From: Murimonas intestini
GTDB lineage: Bacteria > Bacillota > Clostridia > Lachnospirales > Lachnospiraceae
NCBI RefSeq assembly: GCF_024622195.1
Contig: NZ_JANKBI010000008.1
Coordinates: forward strand, 150,180 to 214,179
Direction: 5' to 3'
DNA length: 64,000 bases
Position 1 is the first letter of the stretch. Each line of letters begins with the position of its first letter. The notes beneath the pieces are model-generated. The model ran no database searches. It saw only the letters and a program-made list of their open reading frames with translations, and had not been told where the DNA came from. Made by a program: the position numbers and the translations under genes. Below, one piece after another: positions 44,427 to 54,005 of the stretch.

Positions 44427-45376
44427 CGCAGAGTTTTAATCCTTCTTATTGCCTGCCTCAGCGTATCCGCCGATCTTCCCAGCTGCTCCTTTTCTTCCTC
44501 CCGCAGGTGGAATTCCCCTATCTCCTTCACTCCGCTTCTGTTTAATATGGCCGGGACACCGCAGTACACATCCCTTTCTCCATACTCACCGTCCAGAAAT
44601 ACTGAAACTGGCAGCATCTTGTTCTCATCGTGGAGCACAGCCTTTACGATACCTGTGACAGCGCTTGCGATGCCGTACTGGGTATTGCCTTTTGCCGTCA
44701 GCACCTCCCGGCCTGCAAGCCTTGTCTGTTCAACGATCTGCTCCAGGGATATTCCCGGGAAGCGCTGGGGTGAATCATTCAGAATCTCTGCAAAGCTCTT
44801 TCCCCCGGCTCTGACATGGCTCCACGGCACCATCATTGTATCTCCGTGCTCACCCATGACATAGGCGTCCACACTTCTGGGGTCCATGTTCATGATCTCC
44901 CCGATGGCATGCTTTAGTCTGGCTGTCTCCAGGACCGTCCCTGTCCCGATGACTCTCTCTTTTGGCAGTCCTGACAGGCGGTAGACAAGATACGCCATCA
45001 CATCTACAGGATTGGAAACCACAAGGAAGATACCGTCAAATCCGCTCTCCATCACCTGAGGGATTACAGAAGCCACTATTGCCTCTGACTTTTCCTGCAT
45101 CGCCAGCCTGTCAGTCTCCCCATTTAATGGGGCTGCTGCAGTAATGACAACTATATCCGCATCATGGCAGTCACTGTAATCCCCGGCGTAGATCCTGACG
45201 TTCCTGTTCTGGAAGTCCATGGAGTGCTGCATGTCCAGGGCCTCGCCCCTGGCCTTCTGCATATTTCTGTCTACCAGCACCACCTCCGCGGCAATACCCT
45301 TGACCACAAGGCTGTAGGCCACTGTGGAACCCACGGCTCCCGCCCCCACGATCACAACTTTTGTAACATTAATCAC
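44423..45376 (-). CDS. LDH/MDH-family L-2-hydroxyacid dehydrogenase, HicDH-like
   Basis: A 317-residue NAD-dependent dehydrogenase. NAD loop G-A-G-A-V-G-S near residue 11, catalytic histidine in G-E-H-G-D-T-M near 178, D in the conserved G-T-G-T-V-L-E-T-A-R segment replaced by E. The mobile substrate loop reads A-P-L-N-G-E-T-D-R-L and not A-P-Q-K-P-G-E-T-R; a shifted D-R is reminiscent of L-2-hydroxyisocaproate dehydrogenase, so branched or bulky 2-oxoacids are more likely substrates than pyruvate or oxaloacetate. The start codon is GTG with GAGGAGGG before it. It lies between the metallopeptidase-like and regulator genes. Confidence 0.88.
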   Translation of the reverse strand: MINVTKVVIVGAGAVGSTVAYSLVVKGIAAEVVLVDRNMQKARGEALDMQHSMDFQNRNVRIYAGDYSDCHDADIVVITAAAPLNGETDRLAMQEKSEAIVASVIPQVMESGFDGIFLVVSNPVDVMAYLVYRLSGLPKERVIGTGTVLETARLKHAIGEIMNMDPRSVDAYVMGEHGDTMMVPWSHVRAGGKSFAEILNDSPQRFPGISLEQIVEQTRLAGREVLTAKGNTQYGIASAVTGIVKAVLHDENKMLPVSVFLDGEYGERDVYCGVPAILNRSGVKEIGEFHLREEEKEQLGRSADTLRQAIRRIKTLR

Positions 45377-45390
45377 AGGACACCCTCCTC

Positions 45391-46764
45391 TTACCGGAAT
45401 TCATATGTAACACAGGGCTTCCCATCTCTCCTGGAAATCCCCTCTTTTTTTATAATTTCAATATCTGCTCCGTCAAAGCAGCTGATGATGGGGCTGATGA
45501 CAGCTCCTTTCATCATTGCTTCAAATTCTTCTTTCACATCTCCATCCAGCACCTTTGAGAGTTCCTGAAGCCAGGCCTCATTCTGAAGCACCTCTCCTGC
45601 CTTTGTCCTCTCCAGGATGGCAAACATCACATCATCCAGGGACCTGCTGCCTCCTGTCTTTTCCCTTATCCGGGAATCTATTGCCATCAGGTAGAAAAAT
45701 CCCCGTCCGTATGGAACTGTCGTGGCCTCTTTATCTTTAAAGAGCAGATCACCCAGCTCATTTGCAGGATAAGCGGCACACGGGTTCTCATAATACTGTT
45801 CTGCCCTGTCATTTAGCTGCTCCAGCAGTTCCTCCCTGGAAGCCAGCCCGAATCTCCATGGCAGAACAAGACAGTAGAATTCTGCCATGCCCTCTACATA
45901 CCAAGTGCACGTCCCAAACGGCTCATCCAGGAGTGTTACCCAGTTATGCACCATCTCATGAGGAAAGAGGAACTTCAGTTCCGTCATAGTGGGAAGGGCA
46001 TCCGGATCGTAGATATAAGAATAAGATCTCTTAAGCGCTGTGCCTCCGCTTTTACGGCACTGGCGGGCCCTTGCGAAAATCTTGTACGCCTCGTTGTCAT
46101 CCCTGAAGAAATCAGCCATTTTCAGAAAGACTTCACTTGTCCATACAGCGATTTCTGAAGCGTCAAAGCCTTCCCTGTCAAACCAGTAATAGCCGAAATT
46201 TTTATTTTCCACTCCTTTAGCCAGGCCAAAATAATAAAATGTTTCCTGAAGGTCAGCCTTCTTCATGGTCCGGCTGATATGTTCCTCCCCATATGACCAG
46301 AGGACCTTTGCCCCGTCCGGCAGCCCGTCTTTGAAAATTTTCATGTCCAGCTCATATTCTTCCTGAGTCAGCCTGGGCATCCAGTTCTCTCCCGACCCGG
46401 ACACGCCTCCTGCCTCCTGTCCCATATCCATGACAGGGTTTGGCCTGGCCGGCAGGAACTTATTTCTGTAGGTGATAGTTATGGTGCCTTTTGTATCACG
46501 TCCCGCTGTAATGCTGCGCAGGAGCTGATGCTGGATACGTTCATCATCTGCAGTATATCCCAGCTCACCAGCCTCATCCTCCATATAAAAGCTGTCCCAG
46601 TCCACGCTGCAGGGAATTCCATACAGATCCTGGTTGAAATCACAGATCAGGCTGCCGCCGGGATGTTCCTCACCCCGGATGCGGATGACCACATCTGCAC
46701 CGCCAACTGTATTCCCTTCCCAAAACGGCTTAATCTCTGTTTCCACCTGGGGTAATCTGACCAT
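45391..46764 (-). CDS. HEMVH metallopeptidase-like protein, paralogue A
   Basis: A 457-residue protein, start placed at the ATG at 46764 because GGAGG lies eight bases before it and the longer frame would run into the upstream gene. H-E-M-V-H is near residue 287, followed by 17 residues and then E in Y-V-E-G-M-A-E-F, the pattern of a gluzincin zinc site; M1 enzymes have 18 intervening residues. An N-terminal beta-rich domain and F-G-Y-Y-W-F-D precede the zinc site. It is paralogous to the gene at 60.9-62.3 kb. Distant to M61/M1 families; an aminopeptidase is likely but not proven. No signal peptide. Confidence 0.75.
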   Translation of the reverse strand: MVRLPQVETEIKPFWEGNTVGGADVVIRIRGEEHPGGSLICDFNQDLYGIPCSVDWDSFYMEDEAGELGYTADDERIQHQLLRSITAGRDTKGTITITYRNKFLPARPNPVMDMGQEAGGVSGSGENWMPRLTQEEYELDMKIFKDGLPDGAKVLWSYGEEHISRTMKKADLQETFYYFGLAKGVENKNFGYYWFDREGFDASEIAVWTSEVFLKMADFFRDDNEAYKIFARARQCRKSGGTALKRSYSYIYDPDALPTMTELKFLFPHEMVHNWVTLLDEPFGTCTWYVEGMAEFYCLVLPWRFGLASREELLEQLNDRAEQYYENPCAAYPANELGDLLFKDKEATTVPYGRGFFYLMAIDSRIREKTGGSRSLDDVMFAILERTKAGEVLQNEAWLQELSKVLDGDVKEEFEAMMKGAVISPIISCFDGADIEIIKKEGISRRDGKPCVTYEFR

Positions 46765-46781
46765 ACTTAATTCCTCCATTC

Positions 46782-47723
46782 TTATTGGACTACTAGATAT
46801 CTGCCGCATATTACGTCCTCTGCTGCAAGACCGAGGGCATCAAATAAAGTGATCTCCTCTTCATCCTTCCGCCCTGGCGCCTCTCCCAGAAGCACCTGCC
46901 CCAAAGACCCCACAATCTGATCTTCCGTTATAAGCCCCTCCTGAAGCGGCACAAGATACTCGCCCGATTCTTTCTTCAGGGCCTCCACCTGATCTGCATA
47001 GATCCTGGCTTTTGCCATAAGCTCTGACGTAACCTCCCTAGTGGAGGGTGTGAAGGTGCCCACAGCATTGATATGGGCGCCCGGTTTGATCCACTCAGCC
47101 TTCAGATATGCCTCTTTGCTTGGTGTTAGAGTGCAGATGATATCACATTCCTCTGCAGCCTCCCGGGCTGTAGCCGCCACGGTCACGTTAATTCCAAATC
47201 TGGCTTCCATCTCCGCCTTATAGCTTGCTGCCGCTTCAGGCCTGATATCATAGACCCTGACCTCTTTGAGGCCGGGCCGCACACAGAGCATACCCTCCAG
47301 ATGGGAACGCCCCTGGGCACCGGCTCCTATGATCCCCAGTACCCTGGCATCCTTCTTCGCCAGAAGCTCAGCAGCCACCGCGCTGGCTGCTCCTGTCCTT
47401 ATCTGCGTGATGGCTCCCGCATCGGCCATGCCCACGCAGCAGCCATGTACTGCCTCAAACATCATTACATATCCTATATGGGACGGATAGCCCGTCCCTG
47501 CATTCTGAGGAAACGCATTTAGTACCTTTGCCCCGAAGTAATCTCCTTCACCCAGATATGCGGGCATAAATCCAAAGGATTCTCCATGGGGCAGACGGCA
47601 TATAGATCTCATGGGCTGCACAGCCCTGCCGGATTCCAGAGCTATGAATGCCTCCTTCATCAGGCCTATACATTTCTCCATAGTCAGACGCTCAAATACT
47701 TCCTTTGCTTCTACGATCTTCAT
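46782..47723 (-). CDS. Ornithine cyclodeaminase/mu-crystallin family dehydrogenase
   Basis: A 313-residue NAD(P)-dependent enzyme. G-A-K-V-L near residue 70 contains the substrate lysine; T-G-A-A-S-A-V-A-A near 110; Rossmann loop G-A-G-A-Q-G-R-S near 130; F-D-A-L-G-L-A-A-E-D near the C-terminus. Family members act as ornithine cyclodeaminase, alanine or arginine dehydrogenase, ketimine reductase or opine-like synthase. GGGAGG precedes the ATG at 47723; 15 upstream codons are dropped. Between S9 peptidase and metallopeptidase genes it probably handles an amino acid released from imported peptides. Confidence 0.9.
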   Translation of the reverse strand: MKIVEAKEVFERLTMEKCIGLMKEAFIALESGRAVQPMRSICRLPHGESFGFMPAYLGEGDYFGAKVLNAFPQNAGTGYPSHIGYVMMFEAVHGCCVGMADAGAITQIRTGAASAVAAELLAKKDARVLGIIGAGAQGRSHLEGMLCVRPGLKEVRVYDIRPEAAASYKAEMEARFGINVTVAATAREAAEECDIICTLTPSKEAYLKAEWIKPGAHINAVGTFTPSTREVTSELMAKARIYADQVEALKKESGEYLVPLQEGLITEDQIVGSLGQVLLGEAPGRKDEEEITLFDALGLAAEDVICGRYLVVQ

Positions 47724-47751
47724 CTTGAAACCTCCCTTACGGTTTTTATAT

Positions 47752-49764
47752 CTAAAGGTATTTCTCAAACCACCGGATCAGATATTCCAGGTATTCTGTC
47801 TTTTCTCTTATATCCCGGGGAATATCATGGTTCAGCCTGGGCCAGAGTATCATTTCCACAGGAAGATCAGGATGGCATTCCTTAAGAGCTGTGAACATCT
47901 GATGGGCTCCTTCTACAGGGCACCTGTAATCCTCCTCCCCGTGAAGGATAAGGAACGGCACATGGATGTCCTCTGCATATGCAACCACAGAATTCTTCAG
48001 GCAGTTCACCATAAATTCTTCAAAATTCTTATATCCGGCGCTGGAACCCTGCATGTCCGAGCTGGCATACTGCATCAGTTCGCTGTACACGGCGCGCTGT
48101 GCCGCACATGCCCTAAACCGCTCAGTCTTCTCCGCCAGATATGTGGTCAGATACCCTCCATAGCTGCCTCCTGTCACACCAATGCGCTCCCTGTCGATCC
48201 ATTCATATCTGCGCACAGCCTCATCGACTGCCTGCAGACAATCATAGGCAGCTGTACCGTCGTAGGCCAGCTTAAGATCCAGATGCTCCTTCCCATAGCT
48301 GCTGCTTCCCCTGAAGTTACAGTAGATTACTGCAAAACCTCTTCCCGCCAGACACTGGTACTGATATTCCAGGGCAAACGGACAGAACGGGTGAGGGCCT
48401 CCGTGTATATACAATACAGCCGGATACTTCTTCCCCTCCGCTCTGTTCTGAGGCGGTATGATCCAGCCCTGCACTTTGCCCCTTCCATCCAGAGTATCAA
48501 AAACCATTGTCTCAGGGCGGCTGATGGCCCTGTCTTTTATAAAGTCATTTGCTGATGTCAGGGGTTCCCCTGTCTCTCCTGTCTCCACATCCATAAGAAA
48601 ATAGTTGCCCAGCTGGGAGAAATCGCTTCTTGCCACAAGCATCCTGCCATTCTGGGGTTTTCCGATCCCCCGGTAATTCTGCTCACCGCCTGAGAGCAGC
48701 TCCACCTTTGGCTCACCATAAACTGCAGCTCTGTAAATATTGCACTGTCCCTTCCATCCGCTGATAAAGTAGACAAAACGCCCGTCCTCTGATACCTGCA
48801 TTTTCTCCTGACAGCCTGCCGTCCCGCCAAAATACGGAAAAGCCACGCAGTCAAAGCACTCCTCTGTGGTCTGGAAAATATCCACATCCTCACTGCCGTC
48901 CACAGCTACCCTGTGGAGGCGGCACAGGGGATATCCTGCTGAAAATCCTGGGTCCTGCACCATGGAGGAATCCATAAATGCCATAATGACCCACTTGCCG
49001 TCAGGCGTAAAGACTGGATTCACAGGATTTGGGTAAGAGACTGCCCAGTCCCTGGATGATATCCTTCTGGAACTGCCGCCCCTGGCAGGGACCATAAAAA
49101 GGTCAAGCGCCAGCGCCTCCTCCTTACCTCTCTCCTGTCCGCTCAGATAGACCAGCTCCTGTCCGTCAGGAGACCAAGCCGGATGCAGGGCATCCCAGTT
49201 TCCCTGGGTGAGGCAGATGATCTCACCTGTCTCCACGTCCACGGTGTGCAGCTGGGTATGGCCCGGCTGTATGAAACCCGCCCCGTCAAATTTGTAGCCA
49301 AAGTCTTCTATTACCACCGGCTTGACTGTCCCTGCCGGGTACAGCTCATCAATATATGTAGGAGCAGGAGGCTTCACCGGGCTTGATAGAAAGGACATCA
49401 TCCTCCCGTCAGGTGACCACAGAGGAGAAGTGACCCCTCCGGGCACTGCTGTTATCTTCCTGCATTCTCCTGTTTCAAGAGAGGTACACCATATCTGCAT
49501 TCCTCCCTCTGCATTGGAGAGAAAAGATACACTCTTTCCGTCCGGTCTGAAACGCGGGGACGTTTCCGTGGTCCCTCCTGCTGTCAGCATCTGTTCTTCA
49601 CCTGACGCCAGATTTTTAAGAAGTATGCTGCTCCTCCCTGCCTGAAGCTGTTCATCCCAGGCTGTCCGGCACCAGACAAAAAGCCCTGCATCTGCCAGAT
49701 ATTCCCCTCCTGAGAGCTCTTCGATCAGGCGGTAGTCTTCCAATGCGGAAACCTGCTTATTCAT
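47752..49764 (-). CDS. S9 family oligopeptidase (acylaminoacyl-peptidase type), A
   Basis: A 670-residue cytoplasmic serine peptidase. The N-terminal 400 residues are a seven-bladed propeller built from W-S-P-D-G repeats (for example P-L-W-S-P-D-G-R, P-A-W-S-P-D-G-Q). The alpha/beta-hydrolase part carries the nucleophile in G-G-S-Y-G-G, aspartate in G-E-E-D-Y and histidine in L-N-H-D. It overlaps the neighbouring S9 gene; the ATG at 49764 has GGGGGAG upstream. Such enzymes cleave short peptides after import. Confidence 0.93.
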   Translation of the reverse strand: MNKQVSALEDYRLIEELSGGEYLADAGLFVWCRTAWDEQLQAGRSSILLKNLASGEEQMLTAGGTTETSPRFRPDGKSVSFLSNAEGGMQIWCTSLETGECRKITAVPGGVTSPLWSPDGRMMSFLSSPVKPPAPTYIDELYPAGTVKPVVIEDFGYKFDGAGFIQPGHTQLHTVDVETGEIICLTQGNWDALHPAWSPDGQELVYLSGQERGKEEALALDLFMVPARGGSSRRISSRDWAVSYPNPVNPVFTPDGKWVIMAFMDSSMVQDPGFSAGYPLCRLHRVAVDGSEDVDIFQTTEECFDCVAFPYFGGTAGCQEKMQVSEDGRFVYFISGWKGQCNIYRAAVYGEPKVELLSGGEQNYRGIGKPQNGRMLVARSDFSQLGNYFLMDVETGETGEPLTSANDFIKDRAISRPETMVFDTLDGRGKVQGWIIPPQNRAEGKKYPAVLYIHGGPHPFCPFALEYQYQCLAGRGFAVIYCNFRGSSSYGKEHLDLKLAYDGTAAYDCLQAVDEAVRRYEWIDRERIGVTGGSYGGYLTTYLAEKTERFRACAAQRAVYSELMQYASSDMQGSSAGYKNFEEFMVNCLKNSVVAYAEDIHVPFLILHGEEDYRCPVEGAHQMFTALKECHPDLPVEMILWPRLNHDIPRDIREKTEYLEYLIRWFEKYL

Positions 49765-51814
49765 CTGCATCTCCCCCTTCCTTCAGATATTTGCAGAACC
49801 AGTTTATAAGCTCCTGCAGATGGCATATCTGGTTATAAAGATTGCCTTCTCTTGTAATGTCATGATTTTCCTCAGGGAACATCACCATGCGCACAGGCAC
49901 CTGGGGATTTCTCTCCTTCATGCCGATAAATATCTGTTCTGCCTGCTCAAACGTACAGCGGTAATCCTTGTAGCCGTGAAGTATCAGAAGAGGCGTGGAG
50001 ATAGAATCGATCTGGCCCATCAGGCAGCTTCGCGCCCTTCTCTCCAGCACCTTCATCATCTGCAGGGATTCTCCTTCCTTCAGACGTCTGGATTCAAATC
50101 CCATATCCCCGCATCCATAGGATGTGGCTGTATTGATCAGGCATCTCTGTGTGACTGCGGCTGCAAAACGGTCCGTCTTTGCTATCATCTTGTTAGTCAT
50201 CATACCTCCGTAGCTGCCCCCTGTGATGCCGACTCTTTCACTGTCTATAAATCCAAGCTCTGCCGCTGCCTCTATTGCTCCCAGCAGATCCTGGCACGCT
50301 CCCTCCCCCCAGGAATATTCATCCCGGGAAAATTCCACGCCGTATCCCAGGCTGCCTCTGGGATTGCAGTAGACAACTGCCATGCCGTCTGCCGCGATTG
50401 CCTGGAATTCATGCCAGAAGTCAACCGTATAGCTGCACTCCGGCCCGCCGTGCACATCCAGAATAGCGGGATATTTTTTTCCCTCTTCCATATTGGCCGG
50501 CGCCATGACCCAGACCTGTATCCTGGTTTTCTTATCTGCCGTGGGAACCCATATCAGACGGGGCACTGACAGATCGTACTCCTTCAGCCACAGATTCTCA
50601 TCTGTCAGCCGCGTATACTTCTTTGTCTCCATATCCATCACATGCAGTTCAGTGATGGTTGTATAATCGCCCGCTGTAAAGAACATCCTGCCGTTTGCCG
50701 GCAGACAGAAGGAATGTACGGACATGGGAAACTCTGTCACCTCCCTGATCTTCTGAGTGCCATCCAGGGACAGGGCAAAGACCCTCTCGTATCCCTCACA
50801 GGAAGCTCTGTACCAGATCTCACTTCCCTCTTTATTCAGCTGGTAGCAGGGCGTTTCCGTTCCGTAAACTGTCCTGCTGCAGGGTGCTCCGTTAATGCCG
50901 TGGCTTTTTGTCTCCTCCACATCTCCCATAAGAGCCGTTACCTGCCCGTCTTCTGCAGAAACCTGGTAAAGCCTCTCCTCACATCCTCCTTCTTTCCCCT
51001 CATAGTAGGACGAATAGATCACAGCTGAACCATCCATGTTAAAGCAGGGCGGATCTTCCGTCACCGGACGCCCTTTCCGGGTCAGCTGTTTCAGACCGCT
51101 GCCGTCACCGGCGCATATAAATACCTCAGGATCAGGCTCCCATACACCCTTGTAAGGGAATCCGTAAAATGCAGCCTTCTGCCCATCCCTGGAATAGACA
51201 GGATATCTGGCCTTAAAGCTTATCCCGCCAAACAGCTCCATCTTCCCGTCCGGAAAAACCTTCACTATCCTGTCAACCCTGCCGTCCAGCAGGCCATATG
51301 CGCTGTTATCCTTGCAGAAAGGTTTGTCAATGACAACAGGAGCCCTGTCCTTCCTGGCCTCCCACGCTTTTCTCTCTTCAGAGGACATCTCCTTATCCCA
51401 TGTCCCATTTTCAATCTCCTCCTGATAACAGCCTGCCTGGATCAGGAATTCTTCCCGGTCCCTCCTCATATCATACCAGTCCGCACCTCTTCTGAGGCTT
51501 GTGAGCCTGCGCCTTTTTCCATCCTCCAGATCCAGTATCCACAGCTGTTTCTCTCCAGTCCTGTCGGATAAGTATGCCAGATGTTTTCCGTCCCCGCTGT
51601 ATCTGGGCAGGAAAGCGTTCTCGCACTCCCTGTCAGTAAGCTCTTCCCTCCTGCCTGTGACAGCATCGGTGCGCACCAGCCAGCTCTGGTATTTCCCATC
51701 GGATTTCCTGTGCATACTGCACACATATACAGCCTCATGTCCGTCCGGGTGTGCCGCCGGGTATGACATGTACCTGACCTGCTCTATTGTCTGTGCTGTA
51801 AACTTTTTCCCCAT
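49757..51814 (-). CDS. S9 family oligopeptidase (acylaminoacyl-peptidase type), B
   Basis: A 685-residue paralogue of the gene directly downstream. Start at 51814 behind AGGAG; the longer frame lacks a ribosome site and is dropped. Propeller region to about 420, then hydrolase domain with nucleophile in G-G-S-Y-G-G-M near 530, aspartate in G-Y-K-D-Y-R and histidine in E-N-H-D. Identity with copy A appears moderate, so different peptide specificities are likely. Overlap of 8 bases implies coupled translation. Confidence 0.93.
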   Translation of the reverse strand: MGKKFTAQTIEQVRYMSYPAAHPDGHEAVYVCSMHRKSDGKYQSWLVRTDAVTGRREELTDRECENAFLPRYSGDGKHLAYLSDRTGEKQLWILDLEDGKRRRLTSLRRGADWYDMRRDREEFLIQAGCYQEEIENGTWDKEMSSEERKAWEARKDRAPVVIDKPFCKDNSAYGLLDGRVDRIVKVFPDGKMELFGGISFKARYPVYSRDGQKAAFYGFPYKGVWEPDPEVFICAGDGSGLKQLTRKGRPVTEDPPCFNMDGSAVIYSSYYEGKEGGCEERLYQVSAEDGQVTALMGDVEETKSHGINGAPCSRTVYGTETPCYQLNKEGSEIWYRASCEGYERVFALSLDGTQKIREVTEFPMSVHSFCLPANGRMFFTAGDYTTITELHVMDMETKKYTRLTDENLWLKEYDLSVPRLIWVPTADKKTRIQVWVMAPANMEEGKKYPAILDVHGGPECSYTVDFWHEFQAIAADGMAVVYCNPRGSLGYGVEFSRDEYSWGEGACQDLLGAIEAAAELGFIDSERVGITGGSYGGMMTNKMIAKTDRFAAAVTQRCLINTATSYGCGDMGFESRRLKEGESLQMMKVLERRARSCLMGQIDSISTPLLILHGYKDYRCTFEQAEQIFIGMKERNPQVPVRMVMFPEENHDITREGNLYNQICHLQELINWFCKYLKEGGDADE

Positions 51815-51839
51815 ACTTTCTCCTGCTTCCTCCTTTGTC

Positions 51840-53027
51840 TTAAGACCTGCAGCCCTGTTTTTTAAGAGCCCTGCGCAGCCTGTCCAGGGCATTGTCCATC
51901 TGCTCCCGTGTGGTAGCCAGATTCATGCGGCAGTAATCCTGGCACTCCTCGTCATAATCCATTCCGCCGTCAAGGGCCAGCAGAGCTTCCTGCACAAGAA
52001 AGTCCTTCAGGCTTGCTCCGTCATGGACGATGCCCTTCCAGTGGATCCAGCAGACATATGTCCCCTCAATGGGAAAGACATAGTTAGGCGCAAACTCCTC
52101 TTTAAATGCCTTCAGCACTTTCTTCCTGTTCTCATCCACAAGGGCGGTCATCTCATTTTTCCACTTCAGCCCTTCCGGTGTATATGCACCCATGACAGAT
52201 GCATAGGCAAAAGGCTCCAGACTGCCGTAATGGTCTGCATTCCTCTGTGTAATAAACCGTTCTCTTAAGTTTTCATCTGCAATCAGTACGTTGGCATGGT
52301 TCACCCCTGTAAAGTTAAAGCATTTTCCCAGTGATGTGCACACTATAGCCTGCGCAAGCCCCTCCTGTATTTCCAGAAAGGGGACTGTCCTGTGCCCGTC
52401 AAAGGTCACCTCGGCAAATATCTCATCTGAGAATACAATGACACCGTACTTTGCGGCAAGTCTCCCCACCTCTGTCAGTTCTTCCCTTGTCCACACTCTG
52501 GCCGTAGGGTTATTCGGATTGCAGAGAACGAAGAGCCTGTTCTCCGGAACAGCCATGCATCTTTCCAGATCCTCAAAGTCCATTGTATACCTTCCGTCCT
52601 CTTCCTTCAGGCGGCTGACAACAACTTTTCTGTGAAGGCGTTCTGCTGCCTGGGCATATCTGTGGTACCCCGGATTCTGTACGATCACGCCCTCCCCCTC
52701 TGCTGTGGACATACGTATGGCAGTGGCTACGGAATATATGGTGCCCATAGTGGGCACTATCCAGTCCAGATCTATCTCCCAGTCTCTGGCATTCTTCATC
52801 CACCAGATAACTCTCTCTTTATACTCATCAGTCATCAGTGTAAAGCCAAATATCCCCCTCTGCACCATCTCTGTTACTGACTTTATAATGCTGGGCGCTG
52901 TGGGAAAATCCATCTCGGCAGCTGAAAAAGACATATAGCCGGCTTCCCTTACCTTTTCAGGCGTAATGCAATATTTCAGACTGTCCTTATCTCTTGGGAC
53001 GATCTGTTTAAATGAATCGTTCAACAC
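51840..53027 (-). CDS. MalY/PatB-type PLP enzyme (aminotransferase or C-S beta-lyase)
   Basis: A 395-residue fold-type I PLP protein. N-P-G-Y-H-R-Y near 115, N-P-N-N-P-T-A near 172, and the PLP lysine in S-L-G-K-C-F-N-F-T-G near 236; the C-terminal arginine is in R-M-N-L-A-T. The N-F-T-G-V surroundings are like MalY/PatB cystathionine beta-lyases. The start is a GTG behind GGAGG. It sits between importer and S9 genes, so it should act on free amino acids, either by transamination or by cleavage of sulfur amino acids. Confidence 0.9.
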   Translation of the reverse strand: MLNDSFKQIVPRDKDSLKYCITPEKVREAGYMSFSAAEMDFPTAPSIIKSVTEMVQRGIFGFTLMTDEYKERVIWWMKNARDWEIDLDWIVPTMGTIYSVATAIRMSTAEGEGVIVQNPGYHRYAQAAERLHRKVVVSRLKEEDGRYTMDFEDLERCMAVPENRLFVLCNPNNPTARVWTREELTEVGRLAAKYGVIVFSDEIFAEVTFDGHRTVPFLEIQEGLAQAIVCTSLGKCFNFTGVNHANVLIADENLRERFITQRNADHYGSLEPFAYASVMGAYTPEGLKWKNEMTALVDENRKKVLKAFKEEFAPNYVFPIEGTYVCWIHWKGIVHDGASLKDFLVQEALLALDGGMDYDEECQDYCRMNLATTREQMDNALDRLRRALKKQGCRS

Positions 53028-53042
53028 ATTTCTTCCTCCTGG

Positions 53043-54005
53043 TTATTTCAGATGATGGCATGCCGCCAGATGTCCCTTAGCCACCTCTGTAAGCGGCGGC
53101 ATCTCCTGGCTGCAGATATCTGTAGCCCTCTGGCATCTGCCGCAGAACCTGCATCCCGGTTTGGGATTGATGGGGCTTGGCACTTCCCCCGCCATGATAT
53201 GGTGCGGGTTGCTCCTCTCATAATCCGGATCTGCTATTGGCACGGCCTCTAAAAGCCCCTGGGTATAGGGGTGCGCCGGATGGTTATAGACCTCCTCCAT
53301 ATCCCCGTACTCCACCATAGTCCCCAGATACATCACGGCAATCTTGTCAGATATATGGCGCACCATAGACAGGTCATGGGAGATGAACAGATAAGTCAGA
53401 TCCATCTCTTTTTGAAATTTGATCAGCATGTTCATGACCTGTGCCTGGATAGATACATCCAGAGCTGAGATAGCCTCATCACAGACAATGAACTCGGGAT
53501 TCAGCGCCAGGGCCCTGGCTATGCCGATGCGCTGTCTCTGCCCTCCTGAGAATTCATGGGGAAACCTGTTATAATGCTCACGGTGAAGCCCCACCATTTC
53601 CAGCAGCTCATATATCCTGTCCTGGCGCTCTTCCCGCTTCCTGTATATTTTATGGATGTCCAGTCCTTCTCCTATAATGTCTCCCACAGTCTTAAACCCG
53701 CTTAATGAGGCATAGGGATCCTGAAAGATCATCTGCATCTCTCTCGTCAGCTGCTTCTTTTCCTTCCTGGAGCATCCCGCGATATTTTTTCCTTTGAATA
53801 AGATTTCTCCCGCATCCGGCTCATACAGCTGCAGAAGTGTCCTTCCCACTGTTGTTTTGCCGCATCCCGACTCACCTACCATACCCAGCGTCTCCCCTTT
53901 TTCAATTGAGAAGCTGATATCATCCACAGCCTTTAAGACTGCCTTGGGACCGGCTTTAAAATATTTCTTCAGATGGTTTACCTGAATCAGCGGCTGTCCG
54001 CTCAT
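53043..54005 (-). CDS. oppF: Oligopeptide ABC transporter ATPase, OppF-like
   Basis: A 320-residue ATPase. Walker A G-E-S-G-C-G-K-T-T near 43, signature F-S-G-G-Q-R-Q-R near 162, Walker B F-I-V-C-D-E-A near 182, and the C-terminal oligopeptide-ATPase tail with C-R-F-C-G-R-C, likely part of an iron-sulfur or structural motif in this family. Overlaps OppD by four bases. Confidence 0.95.
   Translation of the reverse strand: MSGQPLIQVNHLKKYFKAGPKAVLKAVDDISFSIEKGETLGMVGESGCGKTTVGRTLLQLYEPDAGEILFKGKNIAGCSRKEKKQLTREMQMIFQDPYASLSGFKTVGDIIGEGLDIHKIYRKREERQDRIYELLEMVGLHREHYNRFPHEFSGGQRQRIGIARALALNPEFIVCDEAISALDVSIQAQVMNMLIKFQKEMDLTYLFISHDLSMVRHISDKIAVMYLGTMVEYGDMEEVYNHPAHPYTQGLLEAVPIADPDYERSNPHHIMAGEVPSPINPKPGCRFCGRCQRATDICSQEMPPLTEVAKGHLAACHHLK

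Noticed and set aside
47611..48555. A 314-codon plus-strand frame opposite the S9 peptidase gene
   Set aside because: It is a long antisense frame caused by codon bias of the S9 gene, which has clear catalytic motifs on the minus strand.
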